DNA of 15,726 nucleotides. Source: Candidatus Gastranaerophilales bacterium (lineage in GTDB: Bacteria; Cyanobacteriota; Vampirovibrionia; Gastranaerophilales; Gastranaerophilaceae). The translations under genes and the position numbers were made by a program. The notes beneath the pieces are model-generated. The model worked only from the letters and a program-made list of their open reading frames with translations, searched no databases and had not been told where the DNA came from. Where the stretch lies: contig CALVAU010000016.1 of assembly GCA_944325615.1 (NCBI GenBank), forward strand, positions 1 through 15,726, written 5' to 3'. Below, piece by piece: positions 7,792 to 14,551 of the stretch. How positions within the stretch are numbered: the first letter of the stretch is position 1; every line of letters starts with the position of its first letter.

Positions 7792-8098
7792 TCGGATAAA
7801 ACTTCGTATCTTCTCTCAAGAACCTACCCGTATCAAGAGCAGGATCTATATATGTAAAAGCTTGGTCAAACCATCTGTAAAGCAATGATTTATTATCATA
7901 TTTGTGATAGATTGGCAAATCTGCTTTATTACCATTAACTGCAGATTTATTTAATTCAACTATATCCGCAGTGGCTTCCGCATGACCATGATTCATCAAA
8001 TAAGCTCGTGATGAAACATCATCAACTGTTAGTTCAGCCTTGACTGGCAGTGATGCAAAGGCAATGATTGCAGATATCAATAAAATTTTTGTTTTCAT
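7775..8098 (-). CDS. Small secreted protein of unknown function
   Basis: A 107-residue protein, not recognised. MKTKILLISAIIAFASLPVKA is a clear signal peptide, with cleavage after Ala21 giving a mature protein of about 86 residues. The mature part has no Cys and no further membrane helix; it is rich in Asp, Tyr and Lys, with LLYRWFDQAFTYIDPALD as the most hydrophobic stretch. ATG 8098 is chosen over an ATG at 8143 because it places the signal peptide at the N-terminus and follows a strong ribosome site (AGAGGTGG on the minus strand). It is the first gene of the leftward operon ending in comEC, and its last codons overlap the TPR gene start. Confidence 0.75.
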   Translation of the reverse strand: MKTKILLISAIIAFASLPVKAELTVDDVSSRAYLMNHGHAEATADIVELNKSAVNGNKADLPIYHKYDNKSLLYRWFDQAFTYIDPALDTGRFLREDTKFYPNVDDL

Positions 8099-8120
8099 AA
8101 GTCCACCTCTGTATATTCCG

Positions 8121-8149
8121 ATTATAATATTTTTTTTAGACAATTACAA
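8121..8149 (-). promoter_or_regulatory. Promoter of the four-gene comEC operon
   Basis: On the minus strand: -35 TTGTAA (8149-8144), 17-base spacer, perfect -10 TATAAT (8126-8121). Transcription would begin near 8114, next to the ribosome site of the 107-residue gene. It separates this operon from ispG, which ends 37 bases upstream at 8186. Confidence 0.6.
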
Positions 8150-8185
8150 AAGTATTATAATTTCTTTACACAAAAAAAGAATGGA

Positions 8186-9241
8186 TTATTTGTATGATTT
8201 TCTTATAATTTCTTCTAACTTATTAATAAGATCTTTTTCCGGAACTTTTGCAACTATTTCACCCTTCTGGAAAATCAGGCCTTCACCGATACCACCTGCT
8301 ATTCCAAAATCAGCACCTCTAGCTTCTCCTGGTCCATTCACCACACATCCCATAGTTGCTATTGTGATTGGAGCTTGAATATCTTTAAATCTTTCTTCAA
8401 CTTCCTTTGCAAGGGAAATTAAATCAATCTGAGTACGACCGCAAGTCGGGCAAGATACAAAATTTACTCCTCGTTTTCTAAACCCTAGAGCCTTTAAAAT
8501 ATCAAAACCTGCACTTACTTCCTCAATAGGATTCTCAGTCAATGAAACTCTTATTGTATCCCCAATACCTTCTGCAAGCAAAGTCCCAAGGCCGATTGAA
8601 GACTTTATCAAACCTTGACGCATAGTACCGGCTTCTGTCACACCAAGATGCAATGGGTACGGGATTTTTTCTGAAATAGAACGATATGCTTCAATTGTAG
8701 TCATTACATCTGATGATTTCAGGGAAACTTTTATTAAATCAAAGTCCAAATCTTCCAAAATCTGAATATGCTTCATTGCGCTGAGAACCATTTTTTCTGA
8801 TAATGGAATATCTTTATCCAAAAGCTCTTTTTCTAAAGATCCTGCGTTTACACCAATTCTTATTGGAGTTTGATTAATTTTTGCTATCTTTACAACTTTT
8901 TCAACATTTTCACGTTTGCCTATATTTCCAGGATTTAACCTTAGTGCATGAATACCGTTATTCAAACATTCTAACGCCAGCTTATAATCAAAATGAATAT
9001 CTGCAACTAAAGGCACAGAAGTTTTCTTGACAATTTCTCTAATCGCTTGAGCTGCATCCATATTTAAAACAGCAAGTCGAACTATTTCACAACCCTTATC
9101 AGCTAATTCATTAATCTGCCTTAGTGTAGCCTCGACATCACGAGTATCGGTATTACACATTGATTGTACGCTTATTGGAGCATTACCTCCGATTTTCACA
9201 TTTCCTATTAATATTTGTTTTGAATTTCGTCTTTCCATCAT
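8186..9241 (-). CDS. ispG: 4-hydroxy-3-methylbut-2-en-1-yl diphosphate synthase (IspG/GcpE)
   Basis: IspG reduces methylerythritol cyclodiphosphate to HMBPP in the MEP isoprenoid pathway using a [4Fe-4S] cluster. The sequence begins ERRNSKQILIGNVKIGG and APISVQSMCNTDTRDVEAT, the usual IspG start, followed by DIHFDYKLAL, HALRLNPGNIG, IRIGVNAGSLE and HLGVTEAG. The cluster ligands are visible as SCPTCG (Cys264, Cys267) and MGCVVNGPGEA (Cys299, with Glu306). The frame is open further upstream to 9319, but ATG 9241 (or 9238) matches the family N-terminus and gives 351 residues, the normal length; the longer form would overlap the divergent gene at 9290. No good ribosome site precedes it. Confidence 0.95.
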   Translation of the reverse strand: MMERRNSKQILIGNVKIGGNAPISVQSMCNTDTRDVEATLRQINELADKGCEIVRLAVLNMDAAQAIREIVKKTSVPLVADIHFDYKLALECLNNGIHALRLNPGNIGKRENVEKVVKIAKINQTPIRIGVNAGSLEKELLDKDIPLSEKMVLSAMKHIQILEDLDFDLIKVSLKSSDVMTTIEAYRSISEKIPYPLHLGVTEAGTMRQGLIKSSIGLGTLLAEGIGDTIRVSLTENPIEEVSAGFDILKALGFRKRGVNFVSCPTCGRTQIDLISLAKEVEERFKDIQAPITIATMGCVVNGPGEARGADFGIAGGIGEGLIFQKGEIVAKVPEKDLINKLEEIIRKSYK

Positions 9242-9248
9242 GTTTTCA

Positions 9249-9282
9249 TGGTAGCATAAAGAAAAAAGTTTAACAGAGGGAG
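9249..9282 (+). promoter_or_regulatory. Possible extended -10 and ribosome site for the phosphoesterase gene
   Basis: Extended -10 TGGTAGCAT (9249-9257) without a convincing -35, followed by the ribosome site GAGGGAGA (9275-9282) eight bases before ATG 9290. Confidence 0.4.
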
Positions 9283-9289
9283 AATTTTT

Positions 9290-10024
9290 ATGAAAATTGC
9301 GGTACTTTCTGATATTCACGCTAATTTAGAAGCACTTAAAACAGTTTTAGAAGATATACAAAAACAAAACTGTGACAAAATACTTTGTCTTGGAGACCTT
9401 GCCATGGCAGGACCTCAACCTAGTGAAACAATAGATTTTGTAATGAGTCAAAAAGATTGGACAATAATTCAAGGAAATACCGATAAATTAATTGCAGATT
9501 TTGATGACGATGCTCTGAGATTCGTAAAAGAAAAATATCCGCTTATGGGCAACGCTCTTGCAAATGACGTAACTATCATAAATGCTGAGCAAAAAGAATT
9601 CTTAAAAAATCTTCCGCCTCAAAAAGAACTTGAAATTGAGGGGGTAAAAATTCTTCTTGTACACGGATCTCCAAGACGCAACAATGAAGATATCCTGCCA
9701 AATCTTTCAATTGAACAAGTCGAGGAAATAATTGACGGGGTCGAAGCAGATTTAATTCTTTGCGGACACACACATATGCCTGCAGGATACCAGACCCGAA
9801 CAAAACAAACTGTAATAAACGACGGAAGTGTAGGACGTCCAATGACAGAAGATTTAAAGGCTTGCTATTTAGTTTTGGATATTAACAACGGCTCATTCAC
9901 TGCAGAACACAGGCTTCTTGATTACGACAGAAAAAAAGCCGCCGAGACTATGAGAGCAAGGAATTTTGACGGAGCTGAAAAAATCGCTGATTTGCTCATA
10001 AAACCTTCACCTAGACACGTATAG
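9290..10024 (+). CDS. Calcineurin-like metallophosphoesterase (YfcE/MJ0936 type)
   Basis: A 244-residue cytoplasmic phosphoesterase with the complete two-metal motif set: SDIHAN (Asp8, His10), LGDLAMAGP (Asp36), GNTD (Asn63), HGSP (His125) and CGHTHMP (His160, His162), then DGSVGRPM. Length and motif order fit the small YfcE/MJ0936-like phosphodiesterases; the natural substrate is not predictable. A ribosome site GAGGGAGA precedes ATG 9290. It is divergent from ispG with a 48-base gap. The next gene is 65 bases downstream behind its own probable promoter. Confidence 0.88.
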   Translation: MKIAVLSDIHANLEALKTVLEDIQKQNCDKILCLGDLAMAGPQPSETIDFVMSQKDWTIIQGNTDKLIADFDDDALRFVKEKYPLMGNALANDVTIINAEQKEFLKNLPPQKELEIEGVKILLVHGSPRRNNEDILPNLSIEQVEEIIDGVEADLILCGHTHMPAGYQTRTKQTVINDGSVGRPMTEDLKACYLVLDINNGSFTAEHRLLDYDRKKAAETMRARNFDGAEKIADLLIKPSPRHV

Positions 10025-10032
10025 CCATCTTT

Positions 10033-10060
10033 TTGCAGAATATTTTGTTTGTGTTAGAAT
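10033..10060 (+). promoter_or_regulatory. Probable promoter of the sugar-kinase/polymerase operon
   Basis: -35 TTGCAG (10033-10038), 16-base spacer, and an extended -10 TGTTAGAAT ending at 10060 (hexamer TAGAAT, 5 of 6). Confidence 0.55.
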
Positions 10061-10089
10061 AGAAGAAAAAATCTTTAAAGAGATTAGTT

Positions 10090-11097
10090 ATGGATATTGA
10101 TAAGAAGAAATTAATAGCATATATAAAAAGATTAAGTGAGCCGAAAGTTCTTGTAGTTGGAGATATGGCACTTGATGAAATGATTTACGGTGATGCTGAA
10201 AGAATTTCACGAGAAGCGCCGGTTCTCATTCTTCAACATACACACACAAAACTTATTTTAGGCGGAGCATCAAATGCCGCTCATAATATCGCGACACTTA
10301 ATGATGGCAAAGTTAGCGTATGCGGAGTTTGCGGAAATGATTATCAGGCTGGACAGCTCTTTGAAGCTTTTGAACTTGCAAATATCGATTGCAGCAGACT
10401 TATCAAAGATAAGACTCGCAAAACTACCACTAAGACAAGAATTTCCGGTTCAATTACAACCTCTATAACACAACAAGTTGTAAGAGTTGACAGACAAACT
10501 AACGCTCCGATTTCAGCTGAAACTGAAGAAAAATTGATCGGCAGAATAGAAAAGATGATTCCGAACTTTGATGCTGTCGTAATTTCTGACTATCATATCG
10601 GAACGTTGACCCAAAATGTTATTGATAAAACTATTGAATTTGCAAATAAATATAATAAAATTATCGTCGTTGATGCACAGAAAAATCTTGAAAATTATAA
10701 GAATATAACATCAATGACACCAAATCTTCCTGATACTCAAAAATCAGTCGGATTTTTTATCAATAATGAAAATGATTTAAAAAGAGCTGGCAACAAACTT
10801 CTTGAAAAAACAAACGCAAAATCAATTTTGATTACCTGCGGAGCCGACGGTATGTTTGTTACCGAACCTAATCAAAAATACACTAAAATTCCTGTATTTA
10901 ATAAATCAGAAGTATTCGATGTAACCGGTGCCGGTGATACTGTTACTGCGGTATATACTCTTGCACTTGCAACCGGTGCTGATAGCGTGTATGCTGCACT
11001 AATCGGTAATATAGCGGCCAGCATTGTCGTAAAACAATTCGGTTGCGCAACTACTACTATAAATGAGTTATTAGATGCAGTCGAAAATATTTTATAG
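10090..11097 (+). CDS. rfaE1: PfkB-family sugar kinase, RfaE1/HldE kinase-domain-like
   Basis: RfaE1 phosphorylates D-glycero-D-manno-heptose 7-phosphate at C1 on the way to ADP-heptose for surface glycans. The 335 residues form one PfkB domain: VLVVGDMALDEMIYGDAERIS (20-40) and EAPVLIL, GGASNAAHNIATL (58-70), ISDYHIGTL (165-173), and the PfkB signature DVTGAGDT (277-284) with catalytic Asp283. The N-terminal third is very RfaE1-like. The nucleotidyltransferase half of bifunctional HldE is absent, so a separate adenylyltransferase would be needed. Two departures: DYHIG replaces the usual DY-x-KG, and PNLPD replaces PN-x-x-E. The exact sugar is therefore uncertain; ribokinase-like relatives are the alternative. 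It is first in an operon, with DUF4330 nine bases downstream. Confidence 0.72.
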   Translation: MDIDKKKLIAYIKRLSEPKVLVVGDMALDEMIYGDAERISREAPVLILQHTHTKLILGGASNAAHNIATLNDGKVSVCGVCGNDYQAGQLFEAFELANIDCSRLIKDKTRKTTTKTRISGSITTSITQQVVRVDRQTNAPISAETEEKLIGRIEKMIPNFDAVVISDYHIGTLTQNVIDKTIEFANKYNKIIVVDAQKNLENYKNITSMTPNLPDTQKSVGFFINNENDLKRAGNKLLEKTNAKSILITCGADGMFVTEPNQKYTKIPVFNKSEVFDVTGAGDTVTAVYTLALATGADSVYAALIGNIAASIVVKQFGCATTTINELLDAVENIL

Positions 11098-11106
11098 GAG
11101 AAAATT

Positions 11107-11682
11107 ATGGAAAATCTTACTAATATGCTAAAAAAACTAAGAATTGTTGACTATATAATTATAGTAGGCATAATTATAGCTGGTTTAGTCGGCTTATTGA
11201 CTTTGAAAGGTATCCATAAAACTGCAAGTAATGCAATTGATGCCGTATCTGAAATTTCTTTCGATGTGTATATCAGAGGAATTACATATACAGGAAATGA
11301 TTTGCCTCTAAAAGCTGATGAAAAAACTTTTATCAGCATTAGAAACGTTCCGTATTCAGACCTTATGATTACAAGTGTTAAAGCTGAAAAAAGAAAAATA
11401 GTTCTTCCTGTACTAAATACAAGAAATACTAAAACCGTAATCGTTGTAGAAGACGTATCTCAACCAAATGTCTATGATGCAATAGTTACACTTAAAGATA
11501 CTGCTAAAATTACAAAAGACGGAGCTGTTGTAGGAGGTAATAAAATAAAAATAGGACTTCCTATTACATTAGAAGGAGCTGATTACAGACTAAACGGAAC
11601 AGTATCAAATATTCAGCTTACTCATGGAACTGATGAAGTAGTTAATAATCAAGAATTAAGTGCAGTTGAAAATGTTCAATAG
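11107..11682 (+). CDS. Membrane-anchored DUF4330-like protein
   Basis: A 191-residue protein with one N-terminal membrane helix (about 13-34, DYIIIVGIIIAGLVGLLTL) and an extracytoplasmic beta-rich domain. The end of that domain, GGNKIKIGLPITLEGADYRLNGTV (143-166, given here as landmarks), resembles the DUF4330 family known from cyanobacteria and Firmicutes; I assign it from memory of that pattern. Function unknown. The ribosome site AGGAG (11096-11100) overlaps the stop of the kinase gene, and its own 3' end overlaps the polymerase gene by 11 bases, so the three genes are tightly co-translated and probably act in the same envelope process. Confidence 0.6.
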   Translation: MENLTNMLKKLRIVDYIIIVGIIIAGLVGLLTLKGIHKTASNAIDAVSEISFDVYIRGITYTGNDLPLKADEKTFISIRNVPYSDLMITSVKAEKRKIVLPVLNTRNTKTVIVVEDVSQPNVYDAIVTLKDTAKITKDGAVVGGNKIKIGLPITLEGADYRLNGTVSNIQLTHGTDEVVNNQELSAVENVQ

Positions 11683-12991
11683 TTGTATAGATTTTATCCA
11701 AAACAAAACTCAATTTATTTATAATAACAGTCTAATCATACAAAACATAGATAAATTTATATATTTATCAATATTGGCAGTTTTTGTAGCCTCTACAGTT
11801 TTTCCGTCAGATTATATCGGATTGATAGCCGTTTTGACAACATTGCTTACTGTCGCAAAAATATTATTCGTAAAAGGAGAAAAACTTGAACTGTCAAAAG
11901 CTGAAGTTTGGCTTGTTGCATACTTTATGATTGTAATCATAAGTCTTGCAGGCTCTACGCTTTTTGCTTTGAGCCTTAAGGGATTTATGAAAACTCTTAT
12001 TTATGTATCATACTACTTTTCAGTTGCACATTTCCTAAAATGCAACAGAGATAAAATATTTCCGATTCTTGCAACAATAGGACTTTGTATAAGCTTTGAA
12101 GGGATAATGGGATTTTTGCAAAACTTCGCTCACGTAGAGGAAATTTCTACTTGGCAGGACGTATCAAAACTTAATCCTGAAGAAGTTATGACAAGAGTAT
12201 ATGGAACATTAAAACCATACAACCCTAATTTGCTCGGCGGATATTTTGTCGCAGGTATTCCTGCTTTATACTCAACAGTTGCAGCTTTACTTATTGATAA
12301 AAAATACAAAATCGGTATTGTTGCAGGTGTTTTAGCATTTATTTCAAGCGTCGCTCTGTTTTTGACTGGCTGCAGAGGCTCATATATAGGTATGATGGTA
12401 ATTTTAGGCGGAACTTTTTTGGTATCTGCTAAATATCTATGGCAAAACTACAAAGCTATCTATATTTCAATTGTCGGCGGATGTACGGCTTTGATTACAT
12501 CTGCAATTCTTTTATCAGCATCATTAAGAGCAAGAGTACTTTCTATGTTTGCTATGAGGCAGGATTCATCAAATTCATTCAGATTCAACGTGTATCATTC
12601 ATCTTTCAATATGTTCAAGGACAACTGGCTTTTAGGAATCGGTGTCGGTAACAGAAATTTTAGAGAAACTTACGGATTGTATATGAGAACAGGATTTGAT
12701 GCATTGTCTGCGTACAATATATTTCTTGAAATTGCAGTTGAAAGCGGAATTTTTGCACTGCTTGCCTTTTTAGGATTTATAATCTCAACTCTGCATGACG
12801 GTATCAAAATAATTCTTAAATCCGCTGATACCAAACAGGTAATATTTTTATCAGCAGCAGTAATTTCGATTTGTGCACTTATGATTCACGGACTGGTTGA
12901 TACGGTATTCTTTAGACCGCAATTGCAGTTTATCTTCTGGACAATGGTTGCGGTGATTTCTGCAGTTAATAAAGAAAATCACCATGGATAA
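11672..12991 (+). CDS. O-antigen ligase/polymerase-family membrane protein (Wzy_C, IctB-like)
   Basis: A 439-residue polytopic protein with about ten or more hydrophobic helices. Family landmarks are KPYNPNLLGGYFVAGIPAL (181-199), LTGCRGSYIG (231-240) with the conserved Arg, and a large periplasmic loop with FRFNVYHSSFNMFKDNWLLG (303-322) and GIGVGNRNF. Near the end is MIHGLVDTVFFRPQLQFIFW (404-423), which closely recalls the cyanobacterial IctB group (HGLVDTVWYRP). IctB was first described as a bicarbonate transporter, but sequence and operon context favour glycan polymerisation or ligation. ATG 11672 is chosen; an in-frame GTG at 11660 would add four residues. It ends 13 bases inside the oppositely oriented pilin fragment. 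Confidence 0.8.
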   Translation: MFNSCIDFIQNKTQFIYNNSLIIQNIDKFIYLSILAVFVASTVFPSDYIGLIAVLTTLLTVAKILFVKGEKLELSKAEVWLVAYFMIVIISLAGSTLFALSLKGFMKTLIYVSYYFSVAHFLKCNRDKIFPILATIGLCISFEGIMGFLQNFAHVEEISTWQDVSKLNPEEVMTRVYGTLKPYNPNLLGGYFVAGIPALYSTVAALLIDKKYKIGIVAGVLAFISSVALFLTGCRGSYIGMMVILGGTFLVSAKYLWQNYKAIYISIVGGCTALITSAILLSASLRARVLSMFAMRQDSSNSFRFNVYHSSFNMFKDNWLLGIGVGNRNFRETYGLYMRTGFDALSAYNIFLEIAVESGIFALLAFLGFIISTLHDGIKIILKSADTKQVIFLSAAVISICALMIHGLVDTVFFRPQLQFIFWTMVAVISAVNKENHHG

Positions 12992-13398
12992 TTGTCTCTA
13001 ATTTGCCAGCCGTCACCAATAATCTTTGCTGCACAGCACATCCCTGTACCATTTTTGCTGCATTCAGTGTTTATCTCATCCGAACTTTTATTGTAACAGC
13101 GGGGCAAAAAACTTTTTGCGCTCTTTTCAGAAGTTTTTACAAAATAAAAAACATCTCGCCCAAAACGATTAGGATTATTTTTTCCGTTTATATCAACAAT
13201 AACATCCTGCCAATTATATTTTTCACCTGCACTGTCTGTACTATATATACCGAGCACAATCAAACTGCCGTCAGTAAGTTGAAACGTTACTCTTGAGTCT
13301 TCTGCAGCAACAGAAACTTCCGTGAAATATATGGACTTGTTATACAAACAGAATTTGATGCATTGTACGCCTCTATAATATTTTCCTTGAAGTTTCAT
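12979..13398 (-). pseudogene. 5'-truncated pilin-like gene
   Basis: The 139-residue frame ends in VDINGKNNPNRFGRDVFYF, then CCAAKIIGDGWQIRDNYPW, which is how many pilin-like proteins of this lineage end. It has no prepilin leader or hydrophobic N-terminal helix, and no ribosome site precedes the nominal ATG at 13398. Upstream in the same frame a TAG is met within about 15 codons, where the C-terminus of the next pilin begins. The likeliest history is loss of the 5' third through deletion between two tandem pilin genes. The stop codon is TGA, evidence that TGA terminates translation here. It could still be expressed as a downstream cistron, but without a leader it could not enter a pilus. Confidence 0.65.
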
Positions 13399-13421
13399 GC
13401 GAATACAAAAAAGTCTGACTT

Positions 13422-14089
13422 TTAATTCAAAAGCCAGCTATAGTAATAGCACGGTGGATGTTTACAAAAACTGCTCTGTTTTAAAATATCCTGATTATAA
13501 AAGGTTATTACTTTCTTGTATTTTTGAGCCTGATTTGCCTGTTTGTTGTTAGCATCACCAAATGTAAATATCCACCGGTCTTTTCCGAATAAATTTGGTC
13601 CAGAGAATCCGTTTGTATCGACAAGAAATATATTTTGACCTTTTTCATACACACACCAGCTTCGCCCAGAAACATCTAAAAAACAATATGATGTATTTTC
13701 AGACGGTGAACCATTTTCAAGGCAATTCCATCTGATTGATCGCCTGAAGAACAACCTCCGCCACAAACAGTGTCACCTTTTGCCCAGCATCGATAAATAT
13801 CCTTGTTTCCGCAGTCAAGCATAATTTTAAATCCTGCTTTAAACACAGCAAGTTCTTCCAAAGTTGAAGCTGCATCATAGCTTTTTGTGCGTGTAAATTC
13901 CTGATTAAACAAAGCCTCTTGAAAAACTTGAGAAAGTTCTGCATACGCTTTTTTATAAGCACTTTTAAACTGAACTTCCTGGTATTTCTTAATAACTGTA
14001 GGCAATGTCATTGCCGCAACAATGCCGATTAAGCCGAGTGTAATAAGCACTTCCGCAATTGTGAAGGACAAAAATATCTTATTTTGCAT
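13422..14089 (-). pseudogene. Pilin-like gene disrupted by a one-base frameshift
   Basis: The first frame (14089 to about 13718) gives MQNKIFLSFTIAEVLITLGL and a normal prepilin helix, with Glu at +5 and Ser rather than Gly before the cleavage site, then DCGNKDIYRCWAKGD and CGGGCSSGDQSDGIAL. The second frame (about 13718 to 13422) continues naturally with ENGSPSENTSYCFLDVSG, FLVDTNGFSGPNLFGKDRW and a Cys-containing C-terminus. Joining them at the TTGAAAAT tract (plus-strand 13714-13720) needs a -1 shift, equal to one missing base, and yields about 222 residues. The tract is not a canonical slippery heptamer, so a deletion or sequencing error is more likely than programmed frameshifting. Ribosome site AGAGGGAAG precedes ATG 14089. 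It is divergent from the XRE gene at 14157. Confidence 0.8.
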
Positions 14090-14108
14090 ATTATGCTTCC
14101 CTCTATGG

Positions 14109-14162
14109 TTCTATGTATAGAAATATATTAAAAATTTTATCATTAATATTCTATATATGCAA
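14109..14162. promoter_or_regulatory. Paired palindromic operator candidates of the second pilin/XRE module
   Basis: A perfect 14-bp palindrome TTCTAT-GT-ATAGAA lies at 14109-14122. A second copy, TTCTAT-AT-ATGCAA, lies at 14149-14162 (left half identical, right half 4 of 6). The imperfect site covers the pilin -35 and the ATG of the XRE gene; the perfect site is just downstream of the predicted pilin start point. The arrangement parallels 895-937 but with different arm sequence. Function is inferred. Confidence 0.55.
14134..14162 (-). promoter_or_regulatory. Probable promoter of the frameshifted pilin gene
   Basis: On the minus strand: -35 TTGCAT (14162-14157), 17-base spacer, -10 TAAAAT (14139-14134) preceded by TGA, giving the extended -10 TGATAAAAT. 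Transcription would start near 14127. Confidence 0.6.
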
Positions 14163-14432
14163 CATGCAAATACCAAAAAGTCAGAACTTATTTTTAAAGC
14201 CCTTGCAAAAGTAATCAGGCAGGAAAGAGAAAAGCAAAATAAATCTCTACGCGTGCTTGCTGATGAATACGACATCCAAAAATCTCTTTTATCCAGATTG
14301 GAAAACGGAATTAACGAACCTAAACTTATTTCAATATGGACGATTAGCGAAGCGCTCAACATGCCGATTTCCGAATTAATCAAACTTGTTGAAAACGAAT
14401 TGCCTGAAAATTTTTCACTAACCGACAAATGA
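14157..14432 (+). CDS. Small XRE-family HTH transcriptional regulator
   Basis: A 91-residue protein, almost entirely an HTH_3/Cro-C1 domain. Helix 1 is IFKALAKVIRQEREKQ; the helix-turn-helix runs SLRVLADEYDIQKSLLSRLENG (30-51), with SRLENG the typical end of the recognition helix; ISIWTISEALNMPISELIKL closes the domain. There is no effector or dimerisation domain beyond a short acidic tail. It starts at ATG 14157 with no ribosome site in the AT-only sequence before it; a TAATAT at 14144-14149 could place the transcript start at the ATG (leaderless), which is speculative. The start codon lies within an operator-like half palindrome, suggesting autoregulation. It ends in TGA. Divergent from the damaged pilin at 13422-14089. 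Confidence 0.85.
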   Translation: MQHANTKKSELIFKALAKVIRQEREKQNKSLRVLADEYDIQKSLLSRLENGINEPKLISIWTISEALNMPISELIKLVENELPENFSLTDK

Positions 14433-14510
14433 ATAAATTTGATAATTAAAAAATATTAAAAATGTGCTTTAAACTGTTTATTAAGTTTATGTAAAGGCTC
14501 ATATAACTTG

Positions 14511-14546
14511 TGGTAAACTTATATTATGGGTAGATTAAGAAGGAGA
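14511..14546 (+). promoter_or_regulatory. Extended -10 and strong ribosome site of the aminotransferase gene
   Basis: TGGTAAACT (14511-14519) matches the extended -10 seen before pyrF, but no clear -35 is present. The ribosome site AGAAGGAGA (14538-14546) is the strongest in the window, five bases before ATG 14552. Confidence 0.5.
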
Positions 14547-14551
14547 TAAGT

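Noticed and set aside
9242..9319. Longer N-terminus of IspG starting at 9319
   Set aside because: The extra 26 residues do not resemble IspG, have no ribosome site, and would overlap the coding start of the divergent phosphoesterase gene.
11672..12991. Bicarbonate transporter annotation by IctB similarity
   Set aside because: The IctB name is historical; Wzy_C motifs and the kinase/DUF4330 operon favour glycan polymerase or ligase, and no carbon-concentrating genes are present.
13714..13720. Programmed -1 ribosomal frameshift in the second pilin
   Set aside because: TTG-AAA-ATG is not a canonical X-XXY-YYZ slippery site and no downstream stem was obvious; a one-base deletion or error next to an A4 run is simpler.
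14111..14428. 105-residue minus-strand reading frame opposite the XRE gene
   Set aside because: Shadow of a clear HTH gene, no family signature; it would also cover the pilin promoter region.
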